64,000 bases of DNA from Sphingomonadales bacterium (GCA_004173185.1 SEFZ01000001.1:1-64000), one strand, 5' to 3'. Numbered from the stretch's first letter, positions 1 through 8,640 are shown. Notes: a model not told the origin generated them from the sequence alone. Numbers and translations: made by a program.

Positions 1-165
1 ATCCAGCAGACCGGTTCGCCGATCCGCCGCACCAAGGATCAGCGCGCAACGCTGATCGGCCTTGGCCTCAACAAGATGCACAAGGTTTCGGAGCTGGAAG
101 ACAGCCCCGAGGTCCGCGGTATGATCCGCAAGCTGCCACACATGGTGAAGGTGCTCGAAGGCTAA
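1..165 (+). CDS. rpmD: 50S ribosomal protein L30 (3' end, partial)
   Basis: The window opens inside this gene, so only the last 54 codons and the TAA stop are present. The readable part begins [14 protein letters not shown] and contains the L30-typical stretch [12 protein letters not shown] followed by [12 protein letters not shown]30 is a small protein of the large ribosomal subunit. It sits directly before rplO in the spc operon, as it does here. The start lies outside the window. Identity is clear from both sequence and order. Confidence 0.93.
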   Translation: MQQTGSPIRRTKDQRATLIGLGLNKMHKVSELEDSPEVRGMIRKLPHMVKVLEG

Positions 166-195
166 GCCTTCGATCTTTTCCAGGTGACATATAAA

Positions 196-223
196 GGGGA
201 GGGGGCTAAGCGGCCCCCTTTCC
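196..223 (+). terminator. Hairpin between rpmD and rplO, possible attenuator
   Basis: An 11-bp stem with two G-U pairs forms around GGGGGC and GCCCCC with a 6-nt loop (TAAGCG). It is followed only by a short TTT within the stem edge. The weak T tract suggests partial termination or an mRNA processing/stability element rather than a full stop between two spc-operon genes. Confidence 0.35.
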
Positions 224-265
224 AGTTTCCATCAGCGCGACAAAAGCGAAAGCGAGTGCATTACC

Positions 266-808
266 ATGAAGCTCAACGAACTCACCGACAATGAAGGCGC
301 TCGCAAGGGCCGTATGCGCGTTGGACGCGGCATCGGTTCGGGCAAGGGCAAGACCGCTGGCCGTGGCCAGAAGGGTCAGACCAGCCGCTCGGGCGTCTCG
401 ATCAACGGTTTCGAAGGCGGCCAGATGCCGCTTCACATGCGTATCCCTAAGCGCGGCTTCAACAACATCTTCGCCAAGGATTATTCCGAGGTGAACCTCG
501 GCCAGATCCAGAAGGCAGTCGATGCCGGCAAGATCGATGCTTCGGTCCTGATCGATCAGGCAGTGCTCAACGCAGCCGGCCTCACCCGTGGCGGCAAGGA
601 CGGCGTGCGCCTCCTGGCCAAGGGCGAGTTCTCGGCCAAGCTGACCTTCAACGTTGCTGGTGCTTCGAAGACTGCCAAGGAAGCAGTTGAGAAGGCTGGT
701 GGCACCGTGACGATCCCTGAGATCGTTCCTGCGGCCGAGAAGCATGCTGCGAAGCATCGCTCGGTGCAGAAGGTCATCGCCGCCAAGAAGGCTGGCGGTA
801 AGGCATAA
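266..808 (+). CDS. rplO: 50S ribosomal protein L15
   Basis: A 180-residue protein of the large subunit that contacts 23S rRNA. The N-terminal basic Gly/Lys/Arg-rich tail ([19 protein letters not shown], residues 21-39) and the following [17 protein letters not shown] motif are diagnostic of L15. The C-terminal extension, rich in Ala and Lys, makes it longer than the roughly 145 residues of the E. coli protein, as is usual in sphingomonads. It follows rpmD in the spc operon. The ATG start is the only reasonable one, although no strong Shine-Dalgarno sequence precedes it. A strong intrinsic terminator lies immediately downstream. Confidence 0.97.
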   Translation: MKLNELTDNEGARKGRMRVGRGIGSGKGKTAGRGQKGQTSRSGVSINGFEGGQMPLHMRIPKRGFNNIFAKDYSEVNLGQIQKAVDAGKIDASVLIDQAVLNAAGLTRGGKDGVRLLAKGEFSAKLTFNVAGASKTAKEAVEKAGGTVTIPEIVPAAEKHAAKHRSVQKVIAAKKAGGKA

Positions 809-815
809 GGCAAAG

Positions 816-845
816 GGGCCGGGTGCGACGCATCCGGCCCTTTTT
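816..845 (+). terminator. Intrinsic terminator after rplO
   Basis: An 11-bp G+C-rich stem (positions 816-826 paired with 830-840, one G-U pair) with a 3-nt loop is followed at once by five T residues. This is a textbook rho-independent terminator. It lies inside the classical spc gene order, between rplO and secY, so secY probably needs its own promoter. Confidence 0.85.
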
Positions 846-943
846 CCGTTCCTGCCCAGCGCGTCGAAGATTTTTTCTGCCTGCTATCCACAGCAAATAA
901 TCGGTTCGATGGGCTCAGGGCGAGCGGGTTTCAGGTTCAGGGC

Positions 944-972
944 TTAGACAAGTCCGCTCGAGCCCCTATATG
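944..972 (+). promoter_or_regulatory. Probable housekeeping promoter for secY-adk
   Basis: TTAGAC (944-949) and TATATG (967-972) are separated by exactly 17 bp and lie about 50 bp upstream of the secY start at 1021. Transcription would begin near 979. This argues against the longer secY reading frame that opens at 970. The element makes sense because a terminator lies just upstream. Confidence 0.5.
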
Positions 973-1020
973 AACCGCGAGGGCGGGGGACGCCCGCCAG
1001 AATCCGGGACTAACAAAAGC

Positions 1021-2382
1021 ATGGCATCCGCATCCGATGCGCTCGCATCCAACATCAGCCTGAGCAAGTTCGCTCAAGCTACCGAACTCAAGAAGCGCCT
1101 GTGGTTCACCCTTGGCGCACTGATCATCTTCCGGATGCTCAGCTATGTTCCGTTGCCGGGTGTCGATCCCACGCAGCTCGATCTGCTGTCGCAGCAGACT
1201 CAGGGCGGCGTCCTCGATTTCTTCAATAATTTCACCGGCGGCGCGCTTTCGCGCATGTCGATCGTCGCGCTTGGCGTGATGCCTTACATCACCGCCTCGA
1301 TCGTGGTGCAGCTCGCGACGTCGCTGTCGCCGCAGCTCAACGCGATCAAGAAGGAAGGTGAGAGCGGCCGCAAGCGCCTGAACCAATACACTCGCTACGG
1401 CACCGTGGCGCTTACCGCGATCCAGGGTTGGTTTATCGCCGTGGGCCTTGAGAGCTTCGGCGCGACCCAGGGCCTTCAGGCCGTGATCGAGCCGGGTCTG
1501 TTGTTCCGCGTCGGCGCGGTCATCAGCCTTATCGGTGGTACGTTGTTCCTGATGTGGATCGGTGAGCAGATCACCAGCCGCGGCATCGGCAACGGCATTT
1601 CGCTGATCATCATGGCCGGCATCGTTGCTCGCTTGCCGCAGACGATGGTTCAGCTGTTCGAGAGTGGCCGCACCGGCACGATCGATCCGCTGCGCCTAAT
1701 CATGATCATCGCCGGCGTTGCCGCGCTCGTCCTGTTCATCTGCTTCATGGAGCGCGCCCAGCGCCGCATCCTGATCCAGTATCCCAAGCGCCAGACCGCG
1801 CGTGGGGTGCAGGCGGAGCGCAGCCATCTGCCGCTCAAGCTCAACACCGCCGGCGTTATCCCGCCGATCTTCGCTTCGTCGTTGCTGCTGCTGCCGCTGA
1901 CGATCAGCCAGTTTGCGGGGCAAGCGACTGCGGGCGAGAGCGCGTGGGGTGATCTGATCATCAACCTCAACACCTATCTCCGTCACGGTTCGCCGCTGTA
2001 CATGACGCTGTACGGCGCCGGCATCATCTTCTTCTCGTTCTTCTACACCGCGGTTGTCTTCAACCCGGAGGAGACGGCCGAGAATCTGAAGAAATATGGT
2101 GGGTTCATCCCGGGCATCCGTCCGGGCAAGAACACCGAGACCTATTTCGACTATGTCCTCACCCGCATCACGGTGATCGGCGCTGCATATCTGACCTTGA
2201 TCTGCTTGCTGCCCGAATATCTGATCGCATCCATGGGTGTGACGTTCCTGATGGGCGGCACCAGTCTGCTCATCGTGGTCAACGTGACGATGGACACGGT
2301 CACCCAGATCCAGTCGCACTTGCTGGCGCACCAATATGGTGACCTGATCAAGAAGGCGAAGCTCAAGGGCCGCACGCGCTAA
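1021..2382 (+). CDS. secY: Protein translocase subunit SecY
   Basis: The 453-residue channel-forming subunit of the SecYEG translocon in the inner membrane, with ten predicted transmembrane helices. Family hallmarks include RMLSYVPLPGVD near the N-terminus and GALSRMSIVALGVMPYITASI (plug/TM2 region) around residues 75-95. The cytoplasmic loop QYPKRQ and the C-terminal region NPEETAENLKKYGGFIPGIRPG are also present. The frame is open upstream to an ATG at 970, but that codon overlaps a probable -10 element, and homologues start at MASASD, so 1021 was chosen. A terminator and promoter separate it from rplO. adk follows 33 bp downstream and is probably co-transcribed. Confidence 0.96.
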   Translation: MASASDALASNISLSKFAQATELKKRLWFTLGALIIFRMLSYVPLPGVDPTQLDLLSQQTQGGVLDFFNNFTGGALSRMSIVALGVMPYITASIVVQLATSLSPQLNAIKKEGESGRKRLNQYTRYGTVALTAIQGWFIAVGLESFGATQGLQAVIEPGLLFRVGAVISLIGGTLFLMWIGEQITSRGIGNGISLIIMAGIVARLPQTMVQLFESGRTGTIDPLRLIMIIAGVAALVLFICFMERAQRRILIQYPKRQTARGVQAERSHLPLKLNTAGVIPPIFASSLLLLPLTISQFAGQATAGESAWGDLIINLNTYLRHGSPLYMTLYGAGIIFFSFFYTAVVFNPEETAENLKKYGGFIPGIRPGKNTETYFDYVLTRITVIGAAYLTLICLLPEYLIASMGVTFLMGGTSLLIVVNVTMDTVTQIQSHLLAHQYGDLIKKAKLKGRTR

Positions 2383-2415
2383 TAAGCGCGGCAAAGTAAA
2401 CGGAAGAGGGCGCCA

Positions 2416-3069
2416 GTGAACATCATTCTGTTGGGGCCGCCGGGTGCAGGCAAGGGTACCCAGGCGGAGCGGCTCGTTTCCGGCCGCGGCATGGTTCAGC
2501 TCTCCACGGGCGACATGCTGCGTGCGGCGCGCAAGGCTGATACCCCGCTGGGGCATCAGGTTGCTGCCGTGATGGATTCGGGGGCGCTTGTTTCGGACGA
2601 GATCGTCTCGGCACTGATCGACGACAAGCTCGGTTCGATGCGCGAAGATCAGGGCGCGATCTTCGACGGCTATCCGCGCACCGCCGCGCAGGCTGTGTCG
2701 CTCGATGAACTGCTCGCTGCGCATGGTCGCGAGCTTCAGCATGTCATCGAGTTGCAGGTTGATGAGGATGCACTGGTCGAGCGCATCACCGGCCGCTTCA
2801 GCTGCGCCAATTGCGGCGCGAACTATCACGACAAGTTCAAGCAGCCCAAGGTTGCTGACACGTGCGACGTGTGCGGCCAGCATGAGTTCAAGCGCCGCCC
2901 CGACGATAACGAAGCCACCGTCCGCACGCGGATGGAGGAATATCGCGCCAAGACCGCGCCGATCCTGCCGATCTATGACAGGCGCGGTATCGTCAGCCGG
3001 GTGGATGGCATGGCCGATATGGACCATGTGACCGCGGCGATCGAAGCGGTTCTGGGCGACAAGGGCTGA
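2416..3069 (+). CDS. adk: Adenylate kinase (zinc-binding LID type)
   Basis: A 217-residue cytoplasmic enzyme converting AMP and ATP to two ADP. The P-loop GPPGAGKGT is at residues 7-15, the AMP-binding region LSTGDMLRAA and the FDGYPRT motif follow, and RRPDDNEATVRTR carries catalytic arginines. The LID domain has four cysteines (CANC and CDVC) and so is of the structural zinc type, not the short zinc-free type. The GTG start at 2416 is preceded by a GGAAGAGGG ribosome-binding site. It sits after secY, as in many bacterial spc operons, and a strong terminator closes the transcript. Confidence 0.97.
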   Translation: MNIILLGPPGAGKGTQAERLVSGRGMVQLSTGDMLRAARKADTPLGHQVAAVMDSGALVSDEIVSALIDDKLGSMREDQGAIFDGYPRTAAQAVSLDELLAAHGRELQHVIELQVDEDALVERITGRFSCANCGANYHDKFKQPKVADTCDVCGQHEFKRRPDDNEATVRTRMEEYRAKTAPILPIYDRRGIVSRVDGMADMDHVTAAIEAVLGDKG

Positions 3070-3114
3070 GACCAGCGTACTGCCCCTTTTTGGGGACGTG
3101 CTAGTGACTTAGAA

Positions 3115-3142
3115 AGGTCGGGGCTCGATGCCCCGGCCTTTT
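3115..3142 (+). terminator. Intrinsic terminator after adk
   Basis: A 10-bp stem (3115-3124 with 3130-3139, one G-U pair) with a 5-nt loop is followed by TTTT and, a few bases later, a second T run. It ends the secY-adk transcript. Confidence 0.85.
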
Positions 3143-3188
3143 CTGTTTTGCGGCAAGCTCGGGGCGCTCCAGCCTGCCGCTTGCCGCC

Positions 3189-3317
3189 GTGTCGATGATC
3201 GCCGCGCCGGCTATGGCCGGCACCGCTCACAAGGCTCCCACGCACAAGACCAAGGTTGCCAAGCAGGCAAAGCCTGCCGAGGCTCCGAAGGCGCCCATTG
3301 CCAGGAAGGCGAAGTAG
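3189..3317 (+). pseudogene. Remnant of a small exported Lys/Ala-rich protein
   Basis: The frame reads through a signal-peptide-like core (LPLAAVSMIAAPAMA) into a short basic tail rich in Lys, Ala and Pro (AHKAPTHKTKVAKQ and so on), ending at TAG. Only a GTG at 3189 or an ATG at 3195 is available as a start, which would leave a hydrophobic segment too short for export. The frame stays open upstream into the adk terminator without a usable start or ribosome-binding site. It looks like a gene that has lost its 5' end. A functional 42-residue peptide cannot be excluded. Confidence 0.35.
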
Positions 3318-3416
3318 CTCCCTACTCGTCTCTCTATCACTCCCCCTGTGATATCGGCCGGCGGACCCCTCTTTCGCCGCCCGTTTGGCGTTCTAAGCGG
3401 TTGTGAGGCCCTTACC

Positions 3417-3485
3417 ATGACCCGCAAGATCCTGATCGTCGAAGATGACGCCACATCCTCCGCCTATCTGGGCCTTGGTTTCTGA
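3417..3485 (+). pseudogene. Response regulator, N-terminal fragment only
   Basis: The ATG opens MTRKILIVEDDATSSAYL, an unmistakable start of an OmpR/CheY-type receiver domain: the first beta strand and the acidic DD pair that binds Mg2+. After 18 good residues the frame runs into unrelated sequence and stops at codon 23. The phosphoacceptor Asp, the rest of the receiver and any DNA-binding domain are absent. The sequence continues directly into the C-terminal end of a histidine kinase, which suggests one internal deletion joined the two genes of a former two-component operon. Confidence 0.6.
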
Positions 3486-3565
3486 GCCTCGAACTTGCCG
3501 ACAACACCCCCGGCGTTGGTGCGACCATCGTAATTCCGCGCGAATGCGCTATGAGATGCCGATGA
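3482..3565 (+). pseudogene. Histidine kinase, C-terminal fragment of the ATPase domain
   Basis: In the frame one base off from the receiver fragment, the reading LSLELADNTPGVGATIVIPR matches the last strands of a HATPase_c domain, where kinases end with a D-N-x-P-G-x-G-A-T-x-x-I-P pattern. The stop TGA at 3563-3565 overlaps the ATG of the next small gene (ATGA), a normal operon junction. This supports the view that the fragment is the true end of a real kinase gene. H-box, N-box and G1 box are all missing. Confidence 0.5.
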
Positions 3566-3768
3566 GCGACAACAGTCTGGTTCCCTCCGCGCCCGCTGCA
3601 GCGCCGTTCGCCGCCCGGCAGCGTGCCGCATCGCGCGTGCAGTTCGGCGAGCGCTTCTCGGTCGCGAGCGAAGTCGAGGTCACGCCGGTCGGGCTGCTGG
3701 CGTTCGGCGGGATGGTCGGTGCCATTCTGCTGGGTACCGCGGTGATCGTGCGCGCGGCGCGGCGATAG
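3562..3768 (+). CDS. Small single-pass membrane protein
   Basis: A 68-residue protein with a polar Ala/Pro-rich N-terminal half and one transmembrane helix near the C-terminus (about residues 43-63, GLLAFGGMVGAILLGTAVIV), ending in ARR. The ATG overlaps the stop of the kinase fragment. It was probably once the third gene of a two-component operon and may now lack its promoter and translational coupling. No family is recognised. The G+C-rich third codon positions suggest it has been a genuine gene. Confidence 0.5.
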   Translation: MSDNSLVPSAPAAAPFAARQRAASRVQFGERFSVASEVEVTPVGLLAFGGMVGAILLGTAVIVRAARR

Positions 3769-3854
3769 CGTCCCGCGTTGAAACCCGAGCGCGCTTGGCG
3801 CGCGGGGATTCCTCGTGTATGTATCCGGTTCCGGCGAAACGCGGACCGCAGCGC

Positions 3855-3883
3855 TTGACAGCGCCCGTGCGGCTGCATATGTC
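3855..3883 (+). promoter_or_regulatory. Promoter of the rpsM-rplQ operon
   Basis: A consensus -35 TTGACA (3855-3860) is separated by 17 bp from TATGTC (3878-3883). Transcription would start near 3890, leaving a leader of about 125 nt before rpsM. Such leaders are common sites of ribosomal-protein feedback, though no binding site was identified here. Confidence 0.65.
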
Positions 3884-4014
3884 GCCGATCTTCCGAACAG
3901 CGGATTGTACCGGCAGCGCTTCTGGCGCATGCCGCGCAACTGCATTTTCGGAGTAACGCTAAGATATGGGGTGCCGCTGCCATGCTGCATCCTGTGGAGC
4001 TGGGAGAATAGTTC

Positions 4015-4383
4015 ATGGCTCGTATTGCGGGTGTAAATATCCCGACCAACAAGCGCGTAATCATCGCGTTGCAGTATATCCACGGTATCGGCCCGGCAAA
4101 GGCCAAGGAAATCACCGACAAGCTGGGCATCGCTGCCGAGCGTCGTGTGCAGGACCTGTCTGACCAGGAGGTGCTGCAGATCCGTGAAACGATCGACGCA
4201 AGCTACTCCGTCGAAGGTGACCTTCGCCGTGAAGTCGCAATGAACATCAAGCGTCTGATGGATCTGGCCTGCTATCGCGGCCTCCGTCATCGCAAGGGCC
4301 TCCCGGTCCGTGGCCAGCGTACGCATACCAATGCGCGCACCCGCAAGGGCAAGGCTAAGCCGATCGCCGGCAAGAAGAAGTAA
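4015..4383 (+). CDS. rpsM: 30S ribosomal protein S13
   Basis: A 122-residue head protein of the small subunit that forms bridges with the large subunit and contacts the P-site tRNA. It starts [14 protein letters not shown], contains the helix-hairpin-helix-like IHGIGPAKA, and ends with the conserved [25 protein letters not shown] tail. A GGGAGA ribosome-binding site precedes the ATG. It is the first gene of the alpha operon (rpsM, rpsK, rpoA, rplQ). rpsD is not in this cluster, as is usual in alphaproteobacteria. Confidence 0.98.
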   Translation: MARIAGVNIPTNKRVIIALQYIHGIGPAKAKEITDKLGIAAERRVQDLSDQEVLQIRETIDASYSVEGDLRREVAMNIKRLMDLACYRGLRHRKGLPVRGQRTHTNARTRKGKAKPIAGKKK

Positions 4384-4397
4384 GGGAGCGCTGAACA

Positions 4398-4787
4398 ATG
4401 GCACAAGCACCACAGCGCATCCGTCGTCGCGAGCGCAAGAACATCACTTCTGGCGTCGCGCACGTGAACGCCAGCTTCAACAACACCATGATCACGATCA
4501 CCGATGCCCAGGGCAACGCGATCTCGTGGTCGTCGGCCGGCGCAATGGGCTTCAAGGGCTCGCGCAAGTCGACTCCGTATGCGGCTCAGGTCGCAGCGGA
4601 AGATGCAGGTCGTAAGGCTGCCGAGCACGGCGTCCGTACGCTCGAAGTCGAGGTTAAGGGTCCTGGTTCGGGTCGTGAGTCGGCGCTTCGCGCGCTGCAG
4701 GCGGTCGGTTTCCAGATCACGTCCATCCGCGACGTGACCCCGATCCCGCACAACGGCGTTCGTCCGTCCAAGCGTCGTCGCGTCTGA
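4398..4787 (+). CDS. rpsK: 30S ribosomal protein S11
   Basis: A 129-residue platform protein of the small subunit. Conserved segments include [33 protein letters not shown], and the C-terminal [14 protein letters not shown] that contacts 16S rRNA near the E site. It lies 14 bp downstream of rpsM and about 100 bp upstream of rpoA. The ATG start is preceded by GGGAGCG. Confidence 0.98.
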   Translation: MAQAPQRIRRRERKNITSGVAHVNASFNNTMITITDAQGNAISWSSAGAMGFKGSRKSTPYAAQVAAEDAGRKAAEHGVRTLEVEVKGPGSGRESALRALQAVGFQITSIRDVTPIPHNGVRPSKRRRV

Positions 4788-4889
4788 TTTGCCTTTCTGT
4801 TCGGCTTGCGGATCCGGGTGCGGGTTCGGGGCCGAACAGCAATTTACTGGCGGGATGTGCACAATCCCGCCCAAACACGAGGAAAGCCT

Positions 4890-5963
4890 GTGTCGGTGAA
4901 CCCTAAGAACTGGCAGGAACTCAAAAAGCCCAACGGCCTCGAAAAGAAGCCGAGCGGGGACCCAAAGCGCAAGACGTCTTTCGTCGCTGAGCCGCTCGAG
5001 CGTGGTTTCGGCCTGACGCTCGGCAACGCCCTGCGCCGCGTACTTCTCTCGTCGCTCCAGGGCGCCGCAGTTACCTCGATCAAGATCGAGAACGTTCTTC
5101 ACGAATTCTCGTCGCTCGCCGGCGTGCGTGAGGATGTGACCGATATCGTTCTGAACGTGAAGCAGATCGCTATCCGCATGCAGGGCGAAGGCCCGAAGCG
5201 GCTCCAGCTTTCGGCTACCGGCCCCGCAACCGTGAAGGCTGGCGACATCGCTGTTTCGGGCGACATCGAAGTGATGAACCCCGATCTCGTGATCTGCCAT
5301 CTCGACGATGGCGCGACGCTCAACATGGAGCTGACCGCTGACATCGGTAAGGGCTATGTCCCCGCCGCGTCGAACCGTCCGGCCGATGCGCCGATCGGTC
5401 TGATCCCGGTTGACGCTCTGTACAGCCCGGTTCGCCAGGTTTCGTACAAGGTCGAGAACACCCGCGTTGGCCAGGAGCTCGATTACGACAAGCTCACGCT
5501 GACGATCGAAACCGATGGCACGATCACCCCGGAAGATGGCCTCGCTTATGCGGCGCGCATCCTTCAGGACCAGCTCGCGCTGTTCGTTCACTTCGACGAT
5601 TCGGCGGTTACCCGCTCGGCTCCGATCGGCATGGCAGCTCCGGCTGCTGGTGGCGAAGCCGCTGGTGGCGCAGGCGATACCGCGCAGATCAACCGTTACC
5701 TTCTCAAGAAGGTCGACGAGTTGGAACTGTCGGTGCGTTCGGCAAACTGCCTGAAGAACGACAACATCATCTATATCGGCGATCTGGTTCAGAAGACCGA
5801 AGCAGAGATGCTTCGCACCCCGAACTTCGGCCGCAAGTCGCTCAACGAGATCAAGGAAGTGCTTTCGAGCATGGGCCTTCGCCTCGGGATGGAAATCCCG
5901 GGTTGGCCGCCTGAGAACATCGAAGAGATGGCGAAGAAGCTCGAGCAGGAGATCATGGGCTAA
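4890..5963 (+). CDS. rpoA: DNA-directed RNA polymerase subunit alpha
   Basis: A 357-residue subunit that dimerises to nucleate RNA polymerase assembly. The N-terminal domain (roughly residues 20-250) contains [24 protein letters not shown] Gly/Ala linker around residues 250-270 leads to the C-terminal domain (helix-hairpin-helix, [14 protein letters not shown]) that binds UP elements and activators. The frame is open from 4806, but GTG at 4890 has a GAGGAA site at good distance, and the following [10 protein letters not shown] matches the usual alphaproteobacterial start. rplQ follows 106 bp later. Confidence 0.97.
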   Translation: MSVNPKNWQELKKPNGLEKKPSGDPKRKTSFVAEPLERGFGLTLGNALRRVLLSSLQGAAVTSIKIENVLHEFSSLAGVREDVTDIVLNVKQIAIRMQGEGPKRLQLSATGPATVKAGDIAVSGDIEVMNPDLVICHLDDGATLNMELTADIGKGYVPAASNRPADAPIGLIPVDALYSPVRQVSYKVENTRVGQELDYDKLTLTIETDGTITPEDGLAYAARILQDQLALFVHFDDSAVTRSAPIGMAAPAAGGEAAGGAGDTAQINRYLLKKVDELELSVRSANCLKNDNIIYIGDLVQKTEAEMLRTPNFGRKSLNEIKEVLSSMGLRLGMEIPGWPPENIEEMAKKLEQEIMG

Positions 5964-6069
5964 GGCTCGCGATCGACTGACGGAATACAGGGTTTTGGGC
6001 GGTGGCCCGTTTCGCACCGCCTGGTCTGGGGTACCTCAAACGGCCCCTTAACGAACGAAGGAAAATACC

Positions 6070-6492
6070 ATGCGCCATCGCGTAGGCGGCCGTAAGCTTC
6101 AGCGTACCTCGGCTCACCGTATCGCTCTGTTCCGCAACATGAGCGCAGCGCTCATCAAGCACGAGCAGATCACCACTACGACTGCCAAGGCGAAGGAACT
6201 TCGCCCGTACATCGAAAAGCTGATCACGCTCGCCAAGAAGGGTGGTCTTTCGAACCGCCGTCTCGCGCATTCGCGTCTGCTCGACGATGCGCAGCTGGTG
6301 AAGCTGTTCGACGTTCTGGCCAAGCGCTATGCTGACCGTAACGGCGGCTACACCCGCGTGATCAAGGCCGGCATCCGCGCTTCGGACGCTTCGCCGATCG
6401 CGATCATCGAGTTCGTCGACCGTGACGTCTCGGCAAAGGGCCAGGATTCGGGCCCGGTGATGAGCGACGGCGACTTCGCCGACGCCGCGTAA
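6070..6492 (+). CDS. rplQ: 50S ribosomal protein L17
   Basis: A 140-residue large-subunit protein near the polypeptide exit tunnel. The start [17 protein letters not shown] and the [15 protein letters not shown] segment are typical. The C-terminal extension ending SDGDFADAA is acidic and variable. A GAAGGAAAA ribosome-binding site precedes the ATG. It is the last gene of the alpha operon and is followed by a terminator. Confidence 0.97.
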   Translation: MRHRVGGRKLQRTSAHRIALFRNMSAALIKHEQITTTTAKAKELRPYIEKLITLAKKGGLSNRRLAHSRLLDDAQLVKLFDVLAKRYADRNGGYTRVIKAGIRASDASPIAIIEFVDRDVSAKGQDSGPVMSDGDFADAA

Positions 6493-6520
6493 AACCCCTT
6501 CACGGGTTGCGAAACAGGAT

Positions 6521-6548
6521 AGGCCGGGCCATTTGGCACCGGCCTTTT
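6521..6548 (+). terminator. Intrinsic terminator after rplQ
   Basis: The stem AGGCCGG-GCC pairs with GGC-CCGGCCT (one bulged A, 4-nt loop ATTT) and is followed by TTTTCT. It ends the alpha operon before the prolyl oligopeptidase gene. Confidence 0.75.
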
Positions 6549-6567
6549 CTGTATCTGGAGCATTTGC

Positions 6568-8640
6568 GTGACCGATCCCATCGCTTATCCCGAGACCCGC
6601 CGTGACGATGTGACGGAGGAATTGTTCGGGACGAGCGTGGCGGATCCCTATCGCTGGCTCGAAAACGATGTCCGGAACGATAGCGATGTTGCGGACTGGG
6701 TCGAGCGCCAGAACGAAGTAAGCGGTGCCTATCTCGCCAGCCTGCCGGCGCGCGACTGGTTCCGCACCCGCATCAAGCAGCTCTATGACTATGAGCGCTT
6801 CGGCCTGCCCGAGAAGAAGGGCAGCCGCTATTTCTACATGCATAATTCCGGGCTCCAGCAGCAGGCGACGTTGCTGGTCCGCGAGGGGCTGGACGGCGAA
6901 GGCCGCGTCCTGATCGATCCCAATGGCTGGTCGGCGGATGGCGCGACCGCGCTCGCCGAATGGACGCCCTCGGACAATGGCGAGCATCTGCTCTACGCGG
7001 TTCAGGATGGCGGTAGCGATTGGCGGGTGGCCAAGGTGCTCGATGTCGCGACCGGCAAGGAAACCGGCGACGTGATCGAGGGGATGAAGTTCACCCTCGC
7101 CGCGGTCTGGAACAAGGACGGCAGCGGTTTCTTCTATTCGCGCTATCCCGAGGTGGCCGAGGAAGACAAATTCCAGGCGCTGAACGCCAATCACAAGGTA
7201 TATTTCCACCGCCTCGGCAATCCGCAATCGGCGGACCGGCTCGTCTATGAGACCCCCGATCATCCCAACCACAGTCATTATGCCCAGATCACCGATGACG
7301 GGAACTGGCTGGCGATCACCACCAGCGAAGGCACGGATGATCGCTATCAGATCACCCTGATCGATCTGCGCGAGCCGGCCTGGCCCGCCCGCACGATCAT
7401 CCACGGCCTGAACCACCACTGGAGCCTCGCCGGCAATGTCGGCACCCGCTTTTACTGGACCACCAACAGCCACGCCCCCCGCATGCGCATCGTGACGATG
7501 GATGTGGAGCAGAGCGAGCACCCGCAAGCGCACGAACTGGTGCCCGAGGACGCCGCCACCCTGGAGGGTGCCGCGATCATCGGCGGTTCGCTGATCGCAT
7601 CCTATCTGGTCGATGCCCGCACCGAGATCCGCCGCTTCGCTTTGGACGGCACGCCGCTTGGCGTCGTGGCGCTGCCCGGCATCGGCACCGCATCGGGCTT
7701 TGGCGGCACCGCGGACGATCCCGAGACCTTCTTCTTCTTCACCAGCTTCAACGAGCCGACGACGATCTACCGCCACAATGTCGCAACCGGCGAGAGCGCG
7801 GTCTGGGCCGCGCCCAAGCTGCTCTTCGATCCCGCCGACTATAGCGTCGATCAGCGCTTTTATGCGTCGAAGGACGGCACCCGCGTTCCGATGTTCGTCG
7901 TCCGCCGCAAGGACACGCATGGCCCCGCACCGACTTTGCTATACGCTTATGGCGGCTTCGGCATCTCGATGACGCCCGCCTTCGGTCCCTCGCGCATCGC
8001 ATGGATGGAGCAGGGCGGGGTGCTCGCCGTCGCCAATATTCGCGGCGGTGGGGAATATGGCAAAGCGTGGCACGATGGCGGACGCCTTGCGAACAAGCAG
8101 AACAGCTTCGATGATTTCATCGCGGCGGGCGAGTATCTGATCCGCGAAGGCATCGCTGGTAAGGGCCAGCTCGCCATCCAGGGCGGCTCGAATGGCGGCT
8201 TGCTGGTCGGCGCGGTCACCAACCAGCGCCCCGATCTGTTCGCCGCGGCGCTTCCGGCGGTGGGCGTGATGGACATGCTCCGCTTCGATCGCTGGACCGC
8301 CGGGCGTTACTGGGTCGATGATTATGGCAAGCCCGCCGAGGAAGCCGATTTCCGCAACCTCCATGGCTATTCGCCTTATCACAATGTGCGGGCAGGGGCG
8401 GACTATCCGGCAATCCTCGTCACCACCGCCGACACCGACGACCGCGTCGTCCCCGGCCACAGCTTCAAATATGCGGCGGCGATCCAGGCCGAAGCGATCG
8501 GCGACAAGCCCCATCTGATCCGCATCGAGACGCGCGCGGGGCATGGCTCCGGCAAGCCGACCGACAAGATCATCGAGGAAGCCGCCGATCTCTGGGCCTT
8601 CGCGGCCGAGTGGACGGGCCTGCCGATCGTCCCGCGCTGA
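6568..8640 (+). CDS. Prolyl oligopeptidase family serine peptidase (S9A)
   Basis: A 690-residue protein with the size and two-domain layout of prolyl oligopeptidase. A seven-bladed propeller spans about residues 75-430, and alpha/beta hydrolase parts lie at the N-terminus (ADPYRWLEN) and C-terminus. The catalytic triad is visible: Ser541 in GGSNGG, Asp624 in DTDDRVVP, and His659 in AGHGSG. There is no signal peptide, so the enzyme is probably cytoplasmic and cleaves short proline-containing peptides. The GTG start has CTGGAG upstream. It is a single gene behind the ribosomal operon terminator. Oligopeptidase B is less likely because the sequence follows the prolyl oligopeptidase pattern around the triad. 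Confidence 0.92.
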   Translation: MTDPIAYPETRRDDVTEELFGTSVADPYRWLENDVRNDSDVADWVERQNEVSGAYLASLPARDWFRTRIKQLYDYERFGLPEKKGSRYFYMHNSGLQQQATLLVREGLDGEGRVLIDPNGWSADGATALAEWTPSDNGEHLLYAVQDGGSDWRVAKVLDVATGKETGDVIEGMKFTLAAVWNKDGSGFFYSRYPEVAEEDKFQALNANHKVYFHRLGNPQSADRLVYETPDHPNHSHYAQITDDGNWLAITTSEGTDDRYQITLIDLREPAWPARTIIHGLNHHWSLAGNVGTRFYWTTNSHAPRMRIVTMDVEQSEHPQAHELVPEDAATLEGAAIIGGSLIASYLVDARTEIRRFALDGTPLGVVALPGIGTASGFGGTADDPETFFFFTSFNEPTTIYRHNVATGESAVWAAPKLLFDPADYSVDQRFYASKDGTRVPMFVVRRKDTHGPAPTLLYAYGGFGISMTPAFGPSRIAWMEQGGVLAVANIRGGGEYGKAWHDGGRLANKQNSFDDFIAAGEYLIREGIAGKGQLAIQGGSNGGLLVGAVTNQRPDLFAAALPAVGVMDMLRFDRWTAGRYWVDDYGKPAEEADFRNLHGYSPYHNVRAGADYPAILVTTADTDDRVVPGHSFKYAAAIQAEAIGDKPHLIRIETRAGHGSGKPTDKIIEEAADLWAFAAEWTGLPIVPR

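Noticed and set aside
970..1020. Upstream start for secY
   Set aside because: The ATG at 970 lies inside a probable -10 element, has no ribosome-binding site, and adds a Gly/Arg-rich segment not expected in SecY.
1696..3027. Long minus-strand frame opposite secY and adk
   Set aside because: It is the G+C-driven shadow of two certain genes. It is Arg/His/Asp-rich, has no domain, and spans two genes.
3128..3406. 92-codon plus-strand frame after adk
   Set aside because: It is the wrong frame of the small exported-protein remnant and starts inside the adk terminator.
4287..6017. 576-codon minus-strand frame opposite rpsM, rpsK and rpoA
   Set aside because: Shadow frame across three essential genes, with low-complexity composition and no motif.
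5953..7920. 655-codon minus-strand frame opposite rplQ and the prolyl oligopeptidase
   Set aside because: Both plus-strand genes have complete active-site motifs, and the minus-strand frame has none.
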